This document shows, piece after piece, positions 9,420 to 20,216 of a stretch of DNA of 64,000 bases. Each line of letters starts with the position of its first letter. The first letter of the stretch is position 1. Source of the stretch: Tremella fuciformis. Lineage: Eukaryota; Basidiomycota; Tremellomycetes; Tremellales; Tremellaceae. The stretch covers positions 2,604,001-2,668,000 of the forward strand of contig CP136490.1 in assembly GCA_032768795.1 (NCBI GenBank), in the 5' to 3' direction. Below the pieces are notes generated by a model that was not told where the DNA came from, searched no databases, and saw only the letters and a list, made by a program, of their open reading frames with translations. The position numbers and the translations under genes were made by a program.

Positions 9420-10254
9420 TCACTGGAGACAATTGGTATTCTCATCAAACCTCAGTGAGTCCTCTGAGTTGCTACTGCTGGTGCTCGAGACACTCTCTCG
9501 GTCGCTATCCGTGGTGCCCTTCGAGCTCTTCGACGCCTCTTCGAGAGCCTCCAGCGACTGGGGCGTCGGCTCCAGTTCGGCATCGCCGGCCCCCGGGTGC
9601 GCAGCCGCTATCTCCTGAGTTGCGGGTGCATGAGTGGTCGGATGAAGCCTAGGCAGGTCAGTTCACATCCTAGCAAGAAAGGGGACGCACCCGTCCCTCG
9701 ACGTCAAGTACGATGCGCGATCGCTTGATCGGCGACTTGAGACGAATGGCTGAACGGAGCTCCCCATGAAGCCCCCTGGTGATGAGCTGATGGCAGTTTT
9801 TCAAAGGCGGCACAACCGCAACAGGCGGGCTGGACTCACAGGTCTCCTCTCGCCTCTCACGATCGCGACGTGCGCCGAGTGCAGCGTGTATCATGCGACT
9901 GCGGGCAGACAATGAGCTGGCGTCCGACCCCTCATCGTCTGGCTCATCCAACGCTTCGGACGGAGTCGCCCTATCGGCAGGCCCGTCCGATATGGCTTCC
10001 GGGGGCGGGGGACCATCGGAAACTCCCAGAATCCGTCGATTCTGCCTGTGAGACGGTAAAGACGTGGGGAGCTGGGAACCAGGAGTCGAGAACTCTGTAT
10101 TCTGTTCTCTTTCGACATCCTGAGGCTGATTGCTGACCATCTGACTGGCGCGAGTCGCATAATAATGACCTTCCAGACCGATTGAACGATAATCTGCAGG
10201 GAAATAAGAGGGCGACTCCACAACCTGAGCAGCTGAACAATTAGCCAAAGTCAT
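9420..10254 (-). CDS. Orphan gene C: disordered Ser/Glu-rich protein (about 252 aa)
   Basis: The best model joins 9691-10254 to 9420-9614 across a 76-nt intron (GTGCGT donor, CTCAG acceptor), which keeps the frame (759 nt). The protein begins MTLANCSAAQ. It has a Pro/Asp-rich middle and a basic patch (ALGARRDRERREE). The tail is dense in Ser and acidic residues (SVSSTSSSNSEDSLRFDE), typical of casein-kinase-2 substrates. No known domain or membrane segment. A shorter intron ending at the upstream CCTAG would shift the frame to an early stop, so the end is tentative. Confidence 0.55.
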
Positions 10255-11098
10255 TCCGCTTTCTCGGTAGGCGTCCCGACACCCACCCCTGCTCTGACCG
10301 CTGATACGCCGAGCAGCAGCTGCTTGCCGAGTACGGCTACCCGATGACAGTGACTGGCGCTCCGTGGGAGCCCAGGGTACTCCATACCAGTTCGGCGTTC
10401 CTAAAGAGTGGAATCAGCAACGGTGTGAGAACGACAAGAGACCTGGACATACGGTCAGCCGCCGGGACTGTTTCGTAAGCGGCATGCTGAGGGCTGACCC
10501 AGGAGATGTATGTCATACTTGTAAGGTGGACAGAGGTTGCCTGGGTATGATTTCGTTCAAAGATCGGCTCGACGCTGATGCTCGTTGTGAAAAAAGACAT
10601 GAGGAAATATGGGGAGAATGATGGCAAGCAGTGCAGAGGTACTGGATGAGAGAGAGCCGAGCACTATTCAGGGCTTTCCTGACCCAAAACATGTGACAGA
10701 TAGACAATATATCTACAATGGACGCGAATGGAGGCCCATACAAAGGATGTGAATGACATCAGCTGCGGTACCGCCATTGTGGCACGACGCGCACGGAGCA
10801 TCGACATCCGTGCTTTTCCAGTTGGCGACGGGCGGAGTTGAATGTGTCCACCAGCAGATGGACATCTTGCAAAGCTTAAAATTGGCATTGGCGTGGCTGG
10901 TGCTACGCATACGCTCCCGATGCCACCACAATGACCTTCAGACGTTGCTAGTTCGAAGATGGGCGTCCACCGGCAGGGTAGGGTGTTTGGGGGGGGGGGG
11001 GGGGGGGGCATCGGGTTCATAGTATCAAAAGACCATGCATGCTCCGTATTTCACGCGAGATGCGCACGCTCATACGTGTCGTCAAACGACAGGGGTGT
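10255..11098. other. Gene-poor stretch containing a 20-nt G run
   Basis: ORFs on both strands here are short, mutually overlapping and without coding character. The notable element is an uninterrupted run of 20 guanines at 10989-11008 (listed separately). It is bounded by two orphan genes transcribed leftward. Confidence 0.45.
10989..11008. repeat. Homopolymer of 20 G
   Basis: Twenty consecutive G residues on the plus strand. Such a tract can form a G-quadruplex and is prone to slippage in replication and sequencing, so its exact length is uncertain. Confidence 0.9.
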
Positions 11099-11879
11099 CT
11101 AGTCCGACCCCGTCGTTGATACAGACGCCGACGGCTCAGCAGAGTCAGAACCCGTCATTTGACGGGAGAATTCATCCTGGTCGGGTGCCAGACTGGCTTC
11201 GATAACATCATCGACCCATTTCTCAACATGCTCCTCCCACTCTGCCTCATCAGCTCGCCGGATCGTTGATGAAGGCAAGGGACTGGCTGCTGCGATCGAC
11301 CTCGGGAAAGCCCTCATAGTGGCGCTCGAGCTCCCAATCCTCCTCTTCTTCCTCGTCACTGTGAGAATGTCGGCTTCACTTTTGATTTTGTCCGGCACTG
11401 CACTTACCTTTGGGATTGGCCCGAGCGAGAGGCAGAAGGGGTGCGCGCATCCCAATCGATGTCTCTGAAGGTGGGGCGGTCGTCAAACTCCTCGCTGTAA
11501 CTCAGCTTCTGGTCACGACGCAGGCCATTGGTGGGAGCATTAAGAGAGCACGTACTCCAAGAGCGAGTTACGGGCAGAGGGGAACGGTGAGTAGTTGCGA
11601 CTATGATCTGAGCCTTTCGTCTCTCCACGACGTACCGCGTACTCACGTGTTGTATACACGCGGGTCGGAATAAATGGCTGATGTGCTGCACCATCGTTCA
11701 TCGTCATTGTTGACCCTTGCATCCCCATCTTTGTCAGAGGAGGAAAACCCGGTGGATCCAGAGGCGTGTTTCCTCCAGGAAGGGCCACTCCTGTCAGAAT
11801 AAGGGTAGACTGGTGTCGATTCGCCATAGAAGCGGTCATCCTCGCCCCCAGAGCGCAAGTCATAAGATGTGATAGACAT
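11099..11879 (-). CDS. Orphan gene E: small Tyr/Ser/acid-rich protein, five short exons
   Basis: Proposed exons are 11647-11879, 11556-11600, 11501-... with exon 3 at 11408-11500, then 11301-11358 and 11099-11245, in frame throughout (576 nt, 191 aa). The start MSITSYDLRSGGED matches the starts of genes H and J. The middle contains a run of acidic residues (DEEEEEDWELE). The last exon encodes a helix (EEHVEKWVDDVIEA) and a Ser/Asp tail ending STTGSD. The final intron has a weak donor (GTCGAT). If it is not spliced, the protein stops at 11250 after 159 residues. No known domain. Confidence 0.55.
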
Positions 11880-12353
11880 GAGAGGATATTCAGGAGGGCT
11901 TTTGCAGGAAGTGGCAAGGAATCCCTGCTGTCTTATATCCCTCAGATGGTACCTTGCAGCCCGTGCGCCCGGGGACCGCTGCCGGGTTCCACCTCACCGG
12001 GCAGGGCCGCGGTTCTAAGGAGGTGTCAAGGGGTCGATGTCATCCATTGTGCTCGGCCTCAGCTTAGGGCCGACAGACTGACACGCGAGCACATAACGCA
12101 TGCGTGCCTTGCGCGTCCCCAGTTGTGAGGGAACGACCGCGCGCCGACAAGCATCGTTTCAGAAGGTCTTCCTGATCGTGTCCCACTCACACCCTTACTT
12201 AGATGGAGATGAGCTGGGTTGCCTGTTCTGCGGGCACATCACATAGTAACGAGACTAACATTCGTGCTGAAATGAAATCACTATAAGCAGAGAAGCAGAA
12301 GCGCCGTCGGATTTCGATCGTCTACAAAAGCCGATCGATCGATCCAAGAACGT
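11880..12353. other. Spacer with no gene seen
   Basis: No frame with coding character was found. It presumably carries the promoter of gene E and the 3' region of gene F. Confidence 0.4.
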
Positions 12354-12968
12354 CTACGCCGGATACAGGAAGTCCTCGTCGTCAGAGCTGGCAACAGTCA
12401 CGTTGTCGTTCTCCAGATCCCCACTGCCCGAGCCAGGCTCTGATGCAGAGCTTTTGGAACATTCTGAGAGGGTCCGAAACCGATATCCGGGATCCCCAGG
12501 TATGCGCAAGGTCCCCTCGCGCCGACGCTGACGCCAATTTTCCCCGTACGACGCGCGCATCAATCTGCCATCCATTAGCCAGCGGGCCAGCGGCTAGAAC
12601 ATCAAGCAGACACACAGTTCAAGAGTGGTACCTGGGTCAGATCGCGTAGACACATCGTCAGGCCCCGGTAGGTCCTCATGTTGTGCTTGTCCTTGTTGTG
12701 GAGCGGCTGCCTACCGCAGTCAGCTCACGAAGGAGCTTCCGACTACGCAGCTCACAGGATCGCGGTCAGGTGGACCAGCCTGCGAGGGTTCACCATTTGC
12801 CGGAAGAACCGCAGTGTCCATGCGCGAGTCGGGGGCACCGGCGGTGAATCCAGAAGCTTCTGGCGGGCCATCGACCCGACTGGCAGGAGACGGAAAAGCG
12901 CTCGAGGCAATATTTGTAAGAAACATTGACTCGCGGCCCGACATGTCGTTGTCCATGATGTCAGCCAT
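12354..12968 (-). CDS. Orphan gene F: small Ser/acid-rich protein (exon joins unresolved)
   Basis: Two parts look coding. One is an N-terminal exon starting MADIMDNDMSGRES, ending near 12725 at a GTGAGC donor. The other is a C-terminal exon, from about 12597 or 12575 to 12354, that includes GYRFRTLSECSK and the acidic tail VASSDDEDFLYPA. One short middle exon around 12610-12660 is needed, and I could not fix its borders uniquely. Composition, size, strand and tail resemble the neighbouring orphan genes. No domain recognised. Confidence 0.45.
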
Positions 12969-13460
12969 TGCACTTTACAGTGGGATATATGTGATGGTAC
13001 AGTTGAAAGCAGGTTGCAGGAGTGGGCTAAGAATGTCGCCTCGCCACCAGCTTGATATATCGTCCAACCTCTGAGACTTGTCAAAGGAGTGATGCCCTCC
13101 ATTTTCTTCCAATTCGAAATACTCCAGGCAGAACTGACCATTTGCACAGAAGCTGACTGCTACCTTCACCGGCCAGTGACTCTGTATGCTGGCAAGGGTC
13201 ATTTCCAAAGCAGAGTCGTCAAATCAAGTCGCAGCACCGGGACATAGTTATCGCGTGCGCACGGGTCGTATAAAGTATAGTATCTTGCACGCAGAGTTCT
13301 CCTTGGACAAGTTGAGGAAGGCGGAAATGTATAGCGATTTCTGGCCTATTCTTGCTCATGCGATTGACCCTGGGCTAAGAATGTGGGGACATTGGATAAA
13401 CACGAGGGTTCAATGAATCGAGTACGAGAAGCCTCATCTTAACGTCGACGAGCCCTAAGG
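12969..13460. other. Spacer with no gene seen
   Basis: Short ORFs on both strands lack coding character. Nothing else noticed. Confidence 0.4.
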
Positions 13461-14516
13461 CTATCCATACCAGTCCTCATCTCCGGGCCTCGATTTACTT
13501 CTCCCCATAGATGTAAAAACGGCTGATGCCATTGATCGAACGTTTCGAACGAACCGCGTTCCGGATGCCTCTTTACGATTGTGCGGCGAGAAGGGAGAGT
13601 AAGCATAGCTGGTACTGCCGAGCGGGAGACCATCTGTTTGCGCATTGCCCGCTGGATCGTACCGAGAGTCATACGTGACGCCCAGAGTGCCGAAAGTCCG
13701 AATGCGATTCCCAGACTGCTCGCCGTACCAGCCAGTGTTCGTCGTCGGGTCAGCGGTCTGATCGGCCGCGGTCACATCGCGTTCGTCCGAGAGTTCCAGC
13801 GAGTCATTGCTGAGGCTCGACGCTCTCGTCGACGGCGCTTGTCCGTCAATCTCAACACATGGAGCCTCACAATGCTTGACTCACCATCGCTGCTCTTGGA
13901 GAAGAAGGACTTGGCTGTTTTGAGCCCCCACTGGCTTGTCTTCTTCACGAGACCGCGAAAGGTCTTTGCCGGTCGGCTTGGCTCTTCGCCTTCCTCTCCC
14001 TCATCATCGCTGGGCGAGCTGTGAAAATCAGCTACCTTCGTCAGGTCATGAAGTCGAACTCAGCTGACCGTGTGAGGTTGTGGCTGTGAATGTAGGTCTG
14101 GGCCTTTGGGTCCCAAATCGTTGGGTCGAAGGGCTCGGGCTCCTCCGCTGAAGGATAACTACATCATGAGCATTGAGGGGCTGCTTGTGCAAGAGGTCCA
14201 CTTGCAATGAAGAGCGGGATTCGCCGTCGATACCTGGATTTGTTGGCTCGGGATCATGAGTCGCAGACGGACCCGTGGCAGGCCACGAGGGTTCCCCCGA
14301 GCCATCTACGAAAGCAGATGTGTATCGACTATCGGGCTCCGGTGAGAGTAGGTCGCGTTCCAGCCGTGTTGCGCGCTCCAGAGGCCCTTCACCTGATATC
14401 GGTCGGAACCTCGACCGCCAAGAGCTGGCTGAGGAGTGAACACTGATTGGGCTAATCAGGGAACTGTCACCGCCGGTCCGCGGGTCGTACGTTCGGCTAT
14501 ACGTAGACAGGCTCAT
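13461..14516 (-). CDS. Orphan gene H: Ser/Tyr-rich protein (323 aa)
   Basis: Exons 14069-14516, 13885-14031 and 13461-13837 sum to 972 nt, with introns of 37 and 47 nt and CTGAC-like branch sites. The protein starts MSLSTYSRTYDPRTGGD, matching the starts of genes E and J. The middle has an acidic patch (SPSDDEGEEGEE), then a basic amphipathic segment (TFRGLVKKTSQWGLKTAKSF). A second Tyr-Asp motif (TYDSRYDPAGN) lies in the last exon. No domain is recognised. An ATG at 14570 would add 18 hydrophobic residues resembling a signal peptide (VGSLLCLIHLCATLV). I prefer the internal start because it aligns with the other family members. Confidence 0.6.
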
Positions 14517-15038
14517 TACGAGAGTGGCACAAAGATGAATCAGACAGAGCAATGATCCTACCTTAATCATGAGATTACATGAGCGCGCAGGGCTTACGCA
14601 CTTTACAGCCGCCGGGGTACGGTCAGCTTGGGGGCCGAGGCATGAAAGGACGGTGAAGATCCATTAATGACTCCCGGGTACATAGGAGTATGCGTCAATA
14701 GGTTATCTGAAACTGCTCACCTTGTGGGGAATTCAGCCACCAGTGATCGGAGGGATGACAACGACTGTGCGACTTGTCTCGGATATACACCGCGGACGCA
14801 CGGATCACATGATATACCGGGATGGGTGGAGTGTCCAAATGCCCACTCATGGAGCACTTCTGATATTTGCTACATGCTGGATGATTCATGATCTCAGTCC
14901 ATGCCGGTCGAGCATCCATGCATACTACAGCTCATATCACCAGGTGTAGACTATGTCCTCTTGTCCCCACGTTAGCTGGCAGCGACGGGTAGACGTACAC
15001 GACCCACCCAAGGCAGAGCGGTGCGTCGGATGCCGCTT
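14517..15038. other. Spacer with no gene seen
   Basis: Overlapping short ORFs on both strands, none with coding character. Expected to hold the promoter of gene H. Confidence 0.4.
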
Positions 15039-15800
15039 TCAAGGACAGACCAAGTATACGTCGAACGTTTCTCCTGTAAGGGTATCATAAATGGTGGCCC
15101 GACCGATCTTCCCTACAGCGGTGGATTCGGGAGCAGGAACCATCGATTCGGGCGGGGAGGTCGGAGCGTCCGAGGGCTCGCACGGTAGAGACTGACGAGT
15201 CTCGCATGCAAGCGAAGAGGGAGATACGTTTCCCAGAGCCGTACGACAATCATCGTCGTCCAAAGCAGACTGAGTGTTGGATCCGTACTCTGTGTCGCCT
15301 GCAGTCTTCTCCTCTCCCTTAGACGCTGCTGAGGCTTGGACCCTACTGCAGAACGTGGCCTGACTTTCGCCGGGCTTTCTGGACACTCAGCCCCATACCA
15401 GTAGGGAGGTCACAGCACTGACCTGGAAGGGGCTTCCGTGATCACCGGGTCCTCTGTCTGGTGGTCCGAAGGGGTCTTTGTCTCATGTGCCGAGACAAAG
15501 CTGGATTTATCGGAATCGTCCGACGGATGACGGTCTTCACCAGATCTGCTCTCTTGAGCTGATATATCAAGCCCACGAACAACACGCTACTTACGAGCCC
15601 CTTCTGGGGTCGAGGTTCCACCCAATAGCCATGCCCTCCAAGGTCTCCGCTAAGGTATCCCATGTATGGGGGGAAGGGGTCCTGGGCTGGTAGTAGAAGC
15701 CGGAAGGTCCGCCCTCACTATCGCTGCTGAAAAAGGTTCGTGCAGCATGCCACTCGTCTGAGTCTGAGTCATGGTCATTGTAGCAGTGGCGGGTAGACAT
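15039..15800 (-). CDS. Orphan gene I: acidic, Ser/Thr-rich protein (207 aa)
   Basis: Exons 15595-15800, 15423-15500 and 15039-15378 sum to 624 nt. The first intron is 94 nt (GTAAGT donor), the second 44 nt. The protein starts MSTRHCYNDHDSDSDEW. It contains Asp/Ser runs (DSDSDE, SSDSEGG), a Thr/Pro-rich centre and a folded-looking C-terminus (GRATIYDTLTGETFDVYLVCP). No known domain, signal peptide or membrane segment. Same strand and layout as its neighbours. Confidence 0.6.
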
Positions 15801-16055
15801 GTTGTGCTGGGTTAATTGAGGCAAGATGAGCGATGATGAAGGTACTGTGCTACGGCAGCTCGCTCTTTATACACAACGCTGCCGGATGCTTGGGCAACAG
15901 CTTCCCAGCTGCGCACGGATTTCAGATTCAGACGGGCAAAGGAACGTCAACAGCGGCATGAGAGCGCGTGATTCTTTCCCACCAAGGACTAATAGAAGCG
16001 TCATCTATGAATGGAGGCGTGTGCATCAGTGGGAGTCGAGCAGCCTGGTCGGGGC

Positions 16056-16246
16056 ATTCACGTTTCCCTCGTGCGCGTGTGTACAGCGCGTCAGCTGACA
16101 GCCCCGCCCCATTCTCAGTCGCGTGTGAACGTTCGAGAACGCCTCTACAAAACAGCAGTGGTCAGTATTCATGTTTCCATCGGGGGTGTGTAGACACATT
16201 GTCAGATGATCGTCCCCGCTACGAGTTTCAGTCGTATGTGAACGTT
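16056..16246. repeat. Diverged direct repeat, two copies of about 78 bp
   Basis: Copies at 16056-16133 and 16167-16246 share CACGTTTCC/CATGTTTCC at the left, a GTGTGTA core, GTCAG..GA..CCCCGC in the middle, and CAGTCG(C/T)(G/A)TGTGAACGTT at the right end, offset by about 112 bp. They lie upstream of gene I (start 15800), so they may be a duplicated regulatory module. Confidence 0.6.
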
Positions 16247-16670
16247 TTAAACAGACTGTATGGAAGAGAATTGTATCTCCATGTGGGCCGGCGATTCACT
16301 GATCCCCATGCGCCTCATGGCAGCGGTCACAGCGGTCAGTTCTTCTGGGATCGCCAGCGCAGCGGCCTCGTCAGCGTATTGAGTCAGCTCGGCTTCACCG
16401 AGCGGGCTGGCTTCTGGTGTGGGCGGCTTGTCAGGGAGTTGGTCGATCCAGGCGTGAATGTGCTCGCACCGCGCTATCGATCAACGAACCGCCGGCTCTC
16501 TGCCGCGGTGAACTCACTAGCCTCATCTTGCTCAGATGGGAATCTGTCGAGGTACCCTGGTGCTGCCTCGCCATCCCCAGCATCGTATCTTGAGCTCGAT
16601 CAGCGCGTCATTGGGCTTTGCCGTCCTCACTCACATTGCATACCCGTCCTCGTGTTGAACATAATTTATG
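16200..16670 (-). CDS. Possible orphan gene K (strand and structure uncertain)
   Basis: On the minus strand a frame with coding character reads DQLPDKPPTPEASPLGEAEL and continues through an Ala/Glu-rich helix to a stop near 16250. It can be preceded by a 44-nt GTGAGT intron and an exon rich in acidic residues (FPSEQDEA). I could not join these to the ATG at about 16663 in one frame. A competing plus-strand frame is open from 15968 to 16675. I favour the minus strand because all surrounding genes use it and a canonical donor is present. Confidence 0.3.
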
Positions 16671-16680
16671 TGTAAGCCCT

Positions 16681-17243
16681 CTAAGTCTTGCTGAATCTCA
16701 TCAAAACTTTGATCGCTGTGGGATAAGCGGCGGGCACTAAACATACTGCGACGCACTCCTCGTAGTCCTCGCAACTGCATCCCGGGTCTGGTCGGGCAGA
16801 ACTCTGTCCCCTCTCATAGAGATGGGCAAGGCTACAAATCAGCTTCATCACCATCTCCCCACGGAGCATCGGGCCCACTGTGCATTGAACCTTCGGTCAG
16901 CAGAAATGGCAGAGCTATTGCTCGGTGTTTCCCAACTCTCAAGAGCCCTTTTGATAGAGGGGAAACCCATTGCGCGACACCAGTAACGCTCTTCCGCTGA
17001 GAGTTGCGGATGATGCGTCCGATCTTTGTCGATGATGACTGTCCATGTCTTCATGCTCGCCGCAGATCCGGCGTACACCGATGCAGGTCGGCCGCACTTG
17101 TATTGTCCTGCTTGTTCTGAGGCTTGATATGACCAATCAGCAGACATGATGTTGTCTAGTAGACGAGTCGATGCTCCTTGCGTTGCTGGGGAATGCCGGT
17201 CGTTGGTGCGAACGTCGTGTCTGTAGAAGGTGTAGAGACTCAT
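16681..17243 (-). CDS. Orphan gene J: small Cys-containing protein (167 aa)
   Basis: Exons 16891-17243 and 16681-16831 sum to 504 nt across a 59-nt intron with a GCTGAT branch and a weak GTTCAA donor. The start MSLYTFYRHDVRTND aligns with gene H (MSLSTYSRTYDPRTGGD) and gene E. The centre has a helical, Trp-rich segment (AEERYWCRAMGFPSIKRAL). The C-terminus has a Cys cluster (CSCEDYEECVAVC). No known domain. It differs from the others in lacking a Ser/Asp tail. Confidence 0.5.
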
Positions 17244-17527
17244 AGGGGTATTTTTTTGGTAGCCCCGTGCCCTGCTATGGGCGATAGGACACCCGGCAGG
17301 GCGATCAGGTGAAAGGACACAAGCGCCCTTGCAATGCCTCATGACCTGTTTCACGCGATGATCGCGTCATGACTGCTACTCGGTAGGCGTCTCGGTCAGG
17401 TCGGCGGCCTCAGGAAAGTCGACGGCCGTCCGCACGGAACGGACGGGATTCAGCAGTTGCCACTTAATGCATTTATTCAAGCGCTATCCCCGCCCGTTTT
17501 AACTTCGTTGGCTCAACTAAATTCGAT

Positions 17528-17914
17528 TCAGAAGTAGGGATGGTAGGTCCACATGCTTGCGATTGCGACCGAAAAGAGGGAGAGATCACCGTCAAGCATG
17601 GTCAACATCCTTTCACGGCTCCTCTCGGATCCTTTGACGCGACACTGTCCCGAACATGGCAGAGGAAGGAGATCAAAGGACCCCGTAGGACCTTTCAGAC
17701 CTGACAGTCTGTCTGAACAGCTCCGCTGACGGATGGCCGGGTTGCACTGGTGAGACGCTCCTCCTTGAGCAAGCCATTCGTTGCGCCAAGGGGTCACATG
17801 GTTCCAAAAGGTGATGCGGACTTTATCGTGAAGAAGCGCAAAGCCTTCTGCATCTTTGTCGAGCGTCAATAGGATGCGCGAAAGATGTTGGGAGATCGCG
17901 AAACTCCTCGACAT
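17528..17914 (-). CDS. Possible small orphan gene L
   Basis: An open frame of 128 codons starts MSRSFAISQHLSRILLTLDK and contains a plausible folded stretch (FALLHDKVRITFWNHV). Its start overlaps the start of the divergent gene at 17885 by 30 bp, which is unlikely if both are real as drawn. An intron near 17750 (GGAGGAGCG, then a CTCACC context) is possible. No homology recognised. Confidence 0.3.
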   Translation of the reverse strand: MSRSFAISQHLSRILLTLDKDAEGFALLHDKVRITFWNHVTPWRNEWLAQGGASHQCNPAIRQRSCSDRLSGLKGPTGSFDLLPLPCSGQCRVKGSERSRERMLTMLDGDLSLFSVAIASMWTYHPYF

Positions 17915-18820
17915 GAGCTGGCGCCTGTCACGCCCACCATCATCGTGACGCCCTCAGCACCCCCTTCTCGCAGGGAGAGCCCGATCAGGCATCACTTCCC
18001 CTCGACACCGATCGCCGGCATCTCCACGGAAGGCAAACCGTCCACCTCATTGGCCAGACGGCCCCCAGCAAGGCGCAGACAGCCTGTCCAACCCGGTCGA
18101 CACCAATATCTTCCATCACGCCCTGCGCCTTCCCCTCCTTCGCCGACCAGCCCTATCGACGGGATGAGCGAAGTCATCACAGCCAGGCAGATGAGCCCGC
18201 TGGCAATAGGAGGCTGGGGCAGGGAGTGGGAGCGTGCCTTTGCACACCGACTTCCAGCAACTTCCCCGACGACATCATCGTCAGATGCGATACCCGGGCC
18301 GGCCGTTGTCGAGGAAGAGGAAGCTGAAGGCGACTTGTTGGCGGACCTCAAGGGGTTTCCGATGCCGCCTGTCAGACTCGGTCTTCTGACACCACCCCAG
18401 TCGCCTGAGGATGACCTGCTCCCTCAACCGCTGGACGGAGGGCTACTCGGCCAACAGGTCTCCAGCAAGAGCAGCATGTGGCGCTGGTCCGCCTCGGAGA
18501 GTATTGAGCAGGGAGACGTTGAGGAAATGACGGACGAGGACGACGACGACGATGATGACGACGATGCACGGACCATCACTGCGTCTACGCCTACTAGCCA
18601 GGGCAGCCGCTGGTCTGCACCAGAGGTCGCAGAGGTGAGTGCTATCAATCAGACGAGTTGCTGATGAGCAGAATCAGTTGATTGTCAGCGGCAAGTTTGA
18701 AGGACCCACTCCAGCTGCCATGCTGAGAGATGCCTACCTCGTGAGTTCAGCCATCTGGAAACATGCGGATAATCTGACCGGCAGAAGCGGGGACTCGACT
18801 CGGTCGCACTCATGCGCTGA
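17885..18820 (+). CDS. Orphan Pro/Ser-rich acidic protein (284 aa)
   Basis: Exons 17885-18634, 18672-18740 and 18785-18820 sum to 855 nt with introns of 37 and 44 nt. The first 220 residues are disordered and Pro/Ser/Arg-rich with SP/TP sites. A short Trp-rich patch (GGWGREWERAF) stands out. Next comes an acidic run (DEDDDDDDDDDA), and a compact C-terminus (QLIVSGKFEGPTPAAMLRDA) ends VALMR. The C-terminal 35 residues are the only part that looks folded. No family recognised. It converges on the Nudix gene with 46 bp between stops. Confidence 0.65.
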
Positions 18821-18866
18821 AGGACCTTCAGAGATTCACAGGTGGCATGCTCAGGCTGCCTAGGAG

Positions 18867-19836
18867 CTAGTCCTCCTCCGCTGCTGAGGCTGGAGGCTGG
18901 AGCCACCAGCCCAGTCGCCAAGCGAGGATATTGAGAAACCACCCGCTCAACCCCCAAATCTCCACCTCGCCTCGATCCCTCGCGAGTGCGTCCGGCAAAA
19001 GATCGGTCACTTCGATCTTCTGATACGGCCGGTGCACGTCGAGGCGAAAGTAATGGATGGACTGGCGGGCGGGATCACACAGTGTCCGTAGGGGTATTGA
19101 AAGGATATGGTCAACCTCGTCCTCTGACCGACGCAGACCGTCGAGTGGATATGAGGGCAAGACCGATACTCCTGCAGGTTCTGCGGGGAATGCTGAGGGG
19201 TGGACGAACCCCTTGGCGTAAGCTTCGGTATGTGGTAGCATCCGTAGCACATACCACCATTGGCCATACGCGCGATTTGTTGCCGAGGCTGTATTGCGGC
19301 GGGAGCATGCCCAGCACTTCGACATTCTCTCGAGGTATGGCGAGCTCTTCCTCGGTCTCACGCAGAGCTGTCTGAACGAGCGAGACGTCTTCCTGCCCGA
19401 TGAGCGTCGTGGATTTGCCCCCTCAGGCTCCAAACTCACCTTGTCCGCTTTCCCACCGGGGAAGCTACGATCAGCATCGATATCAATCACCATCCCCCTT
19501 GGTCGACGGTGCATGGAACCCACCTCACCTCATCTCGCCGGAGTGTGTCCGCATATGGCTCGCCCGCAGCTCCATGAGCACATGCGCCTCCCCATCGACG
19601 TTCAACAGCGGTATGAGGACCGCAGCCTCTGTCGCTGGCCTCTTACTGAAAGACACGCTGTGCGGGGGTATGCGAAATGCGCTATCAGGCGCTGTGGGCA
19701 GTAGAGATCGTATATGATCTATAGCGTCGCGTGTAAACACTGTAGGAAACGGTCTGGGTACTGATGCGGTGTGCGCTAGCATACGCTGGCAGGCGGCCCG
19801 AATCGGCGCGGTGGCGCGCAGGCTGGCCGTGATCAT
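18867..19836 (-). CDS. Nudix hydrolase of the CoA diphosphatase type
   Basis: Exons 19529-19836, 19440-19464, 19255-19392 and 18867-19211. The second splice creates SFPGGKADK and the third exon supplies [10 protein letters not shown]. Together they form the Nudix box with its two metal-binding Glu residues in EEEL. The upstream stretch [21 protein letters not shown] is the usual first beta-strands, and the overall fit is to the NUDT7/8-Pcd1 branch that cuts CoA and acyl-CoA. The N-terminus ([20 protein letters not shown]) looks like a mitochondrial presequence and there is no PTS1. The C-terminus carries a hydrophobic Trp-rich patch ([15 protein letters not shown]) that may contact membrane. 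In-frame upstream ATGs exist near 20034. Substrate assignment is by family only. Confidence 0.85.
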
Positions 19837-20216
19837 GTTGGCTGCAGCGTGAACGTGTACATCACGCGTGCCGTGTGCACTGGGGGGAGAGGCGAGAGCG
19901 CCGAGAGCTGCTAGCTGCTGCCTTTGTCTGACTAGCGCGCGATGGGAGCTCAAAAGGCGAGGAAGAGAAAGGAAGATAGAGCAGTACAATACGGCCGACA
20001 CAACGTCGCTTCTTTCGTCGCCGACCGGCCTCAATTCATCGTCACCTTGTCACTCGCCAGCCATCGTCTCATGTCACCCGTCTCTTGTCGCTCGGTATCT
20101 TGGCACCACAGCTCTGCAGACCAACCAGCATCTTCCCAACACACGCTTGAAGCGCACTGGCAGACCGCCTTCCCGTCTCAGTCGGCCAGGATCAGAGGAA
20201 GGCCACGAACTAGGTG

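Noticed and set aside
10664..11020. 118-codon minus-strand ORF starting MNPMPPPPPPP
   Set aside because: The Pro run is just the translated G20 homopolymer and the rest lacks coding character.
15968..16675. 235-codon plus-strand ORF
   Set aside because: Open but without domains, spans the diverged direct repeat, and competes with a minus-strand frame that has a canonical intron; left undecided and not called.
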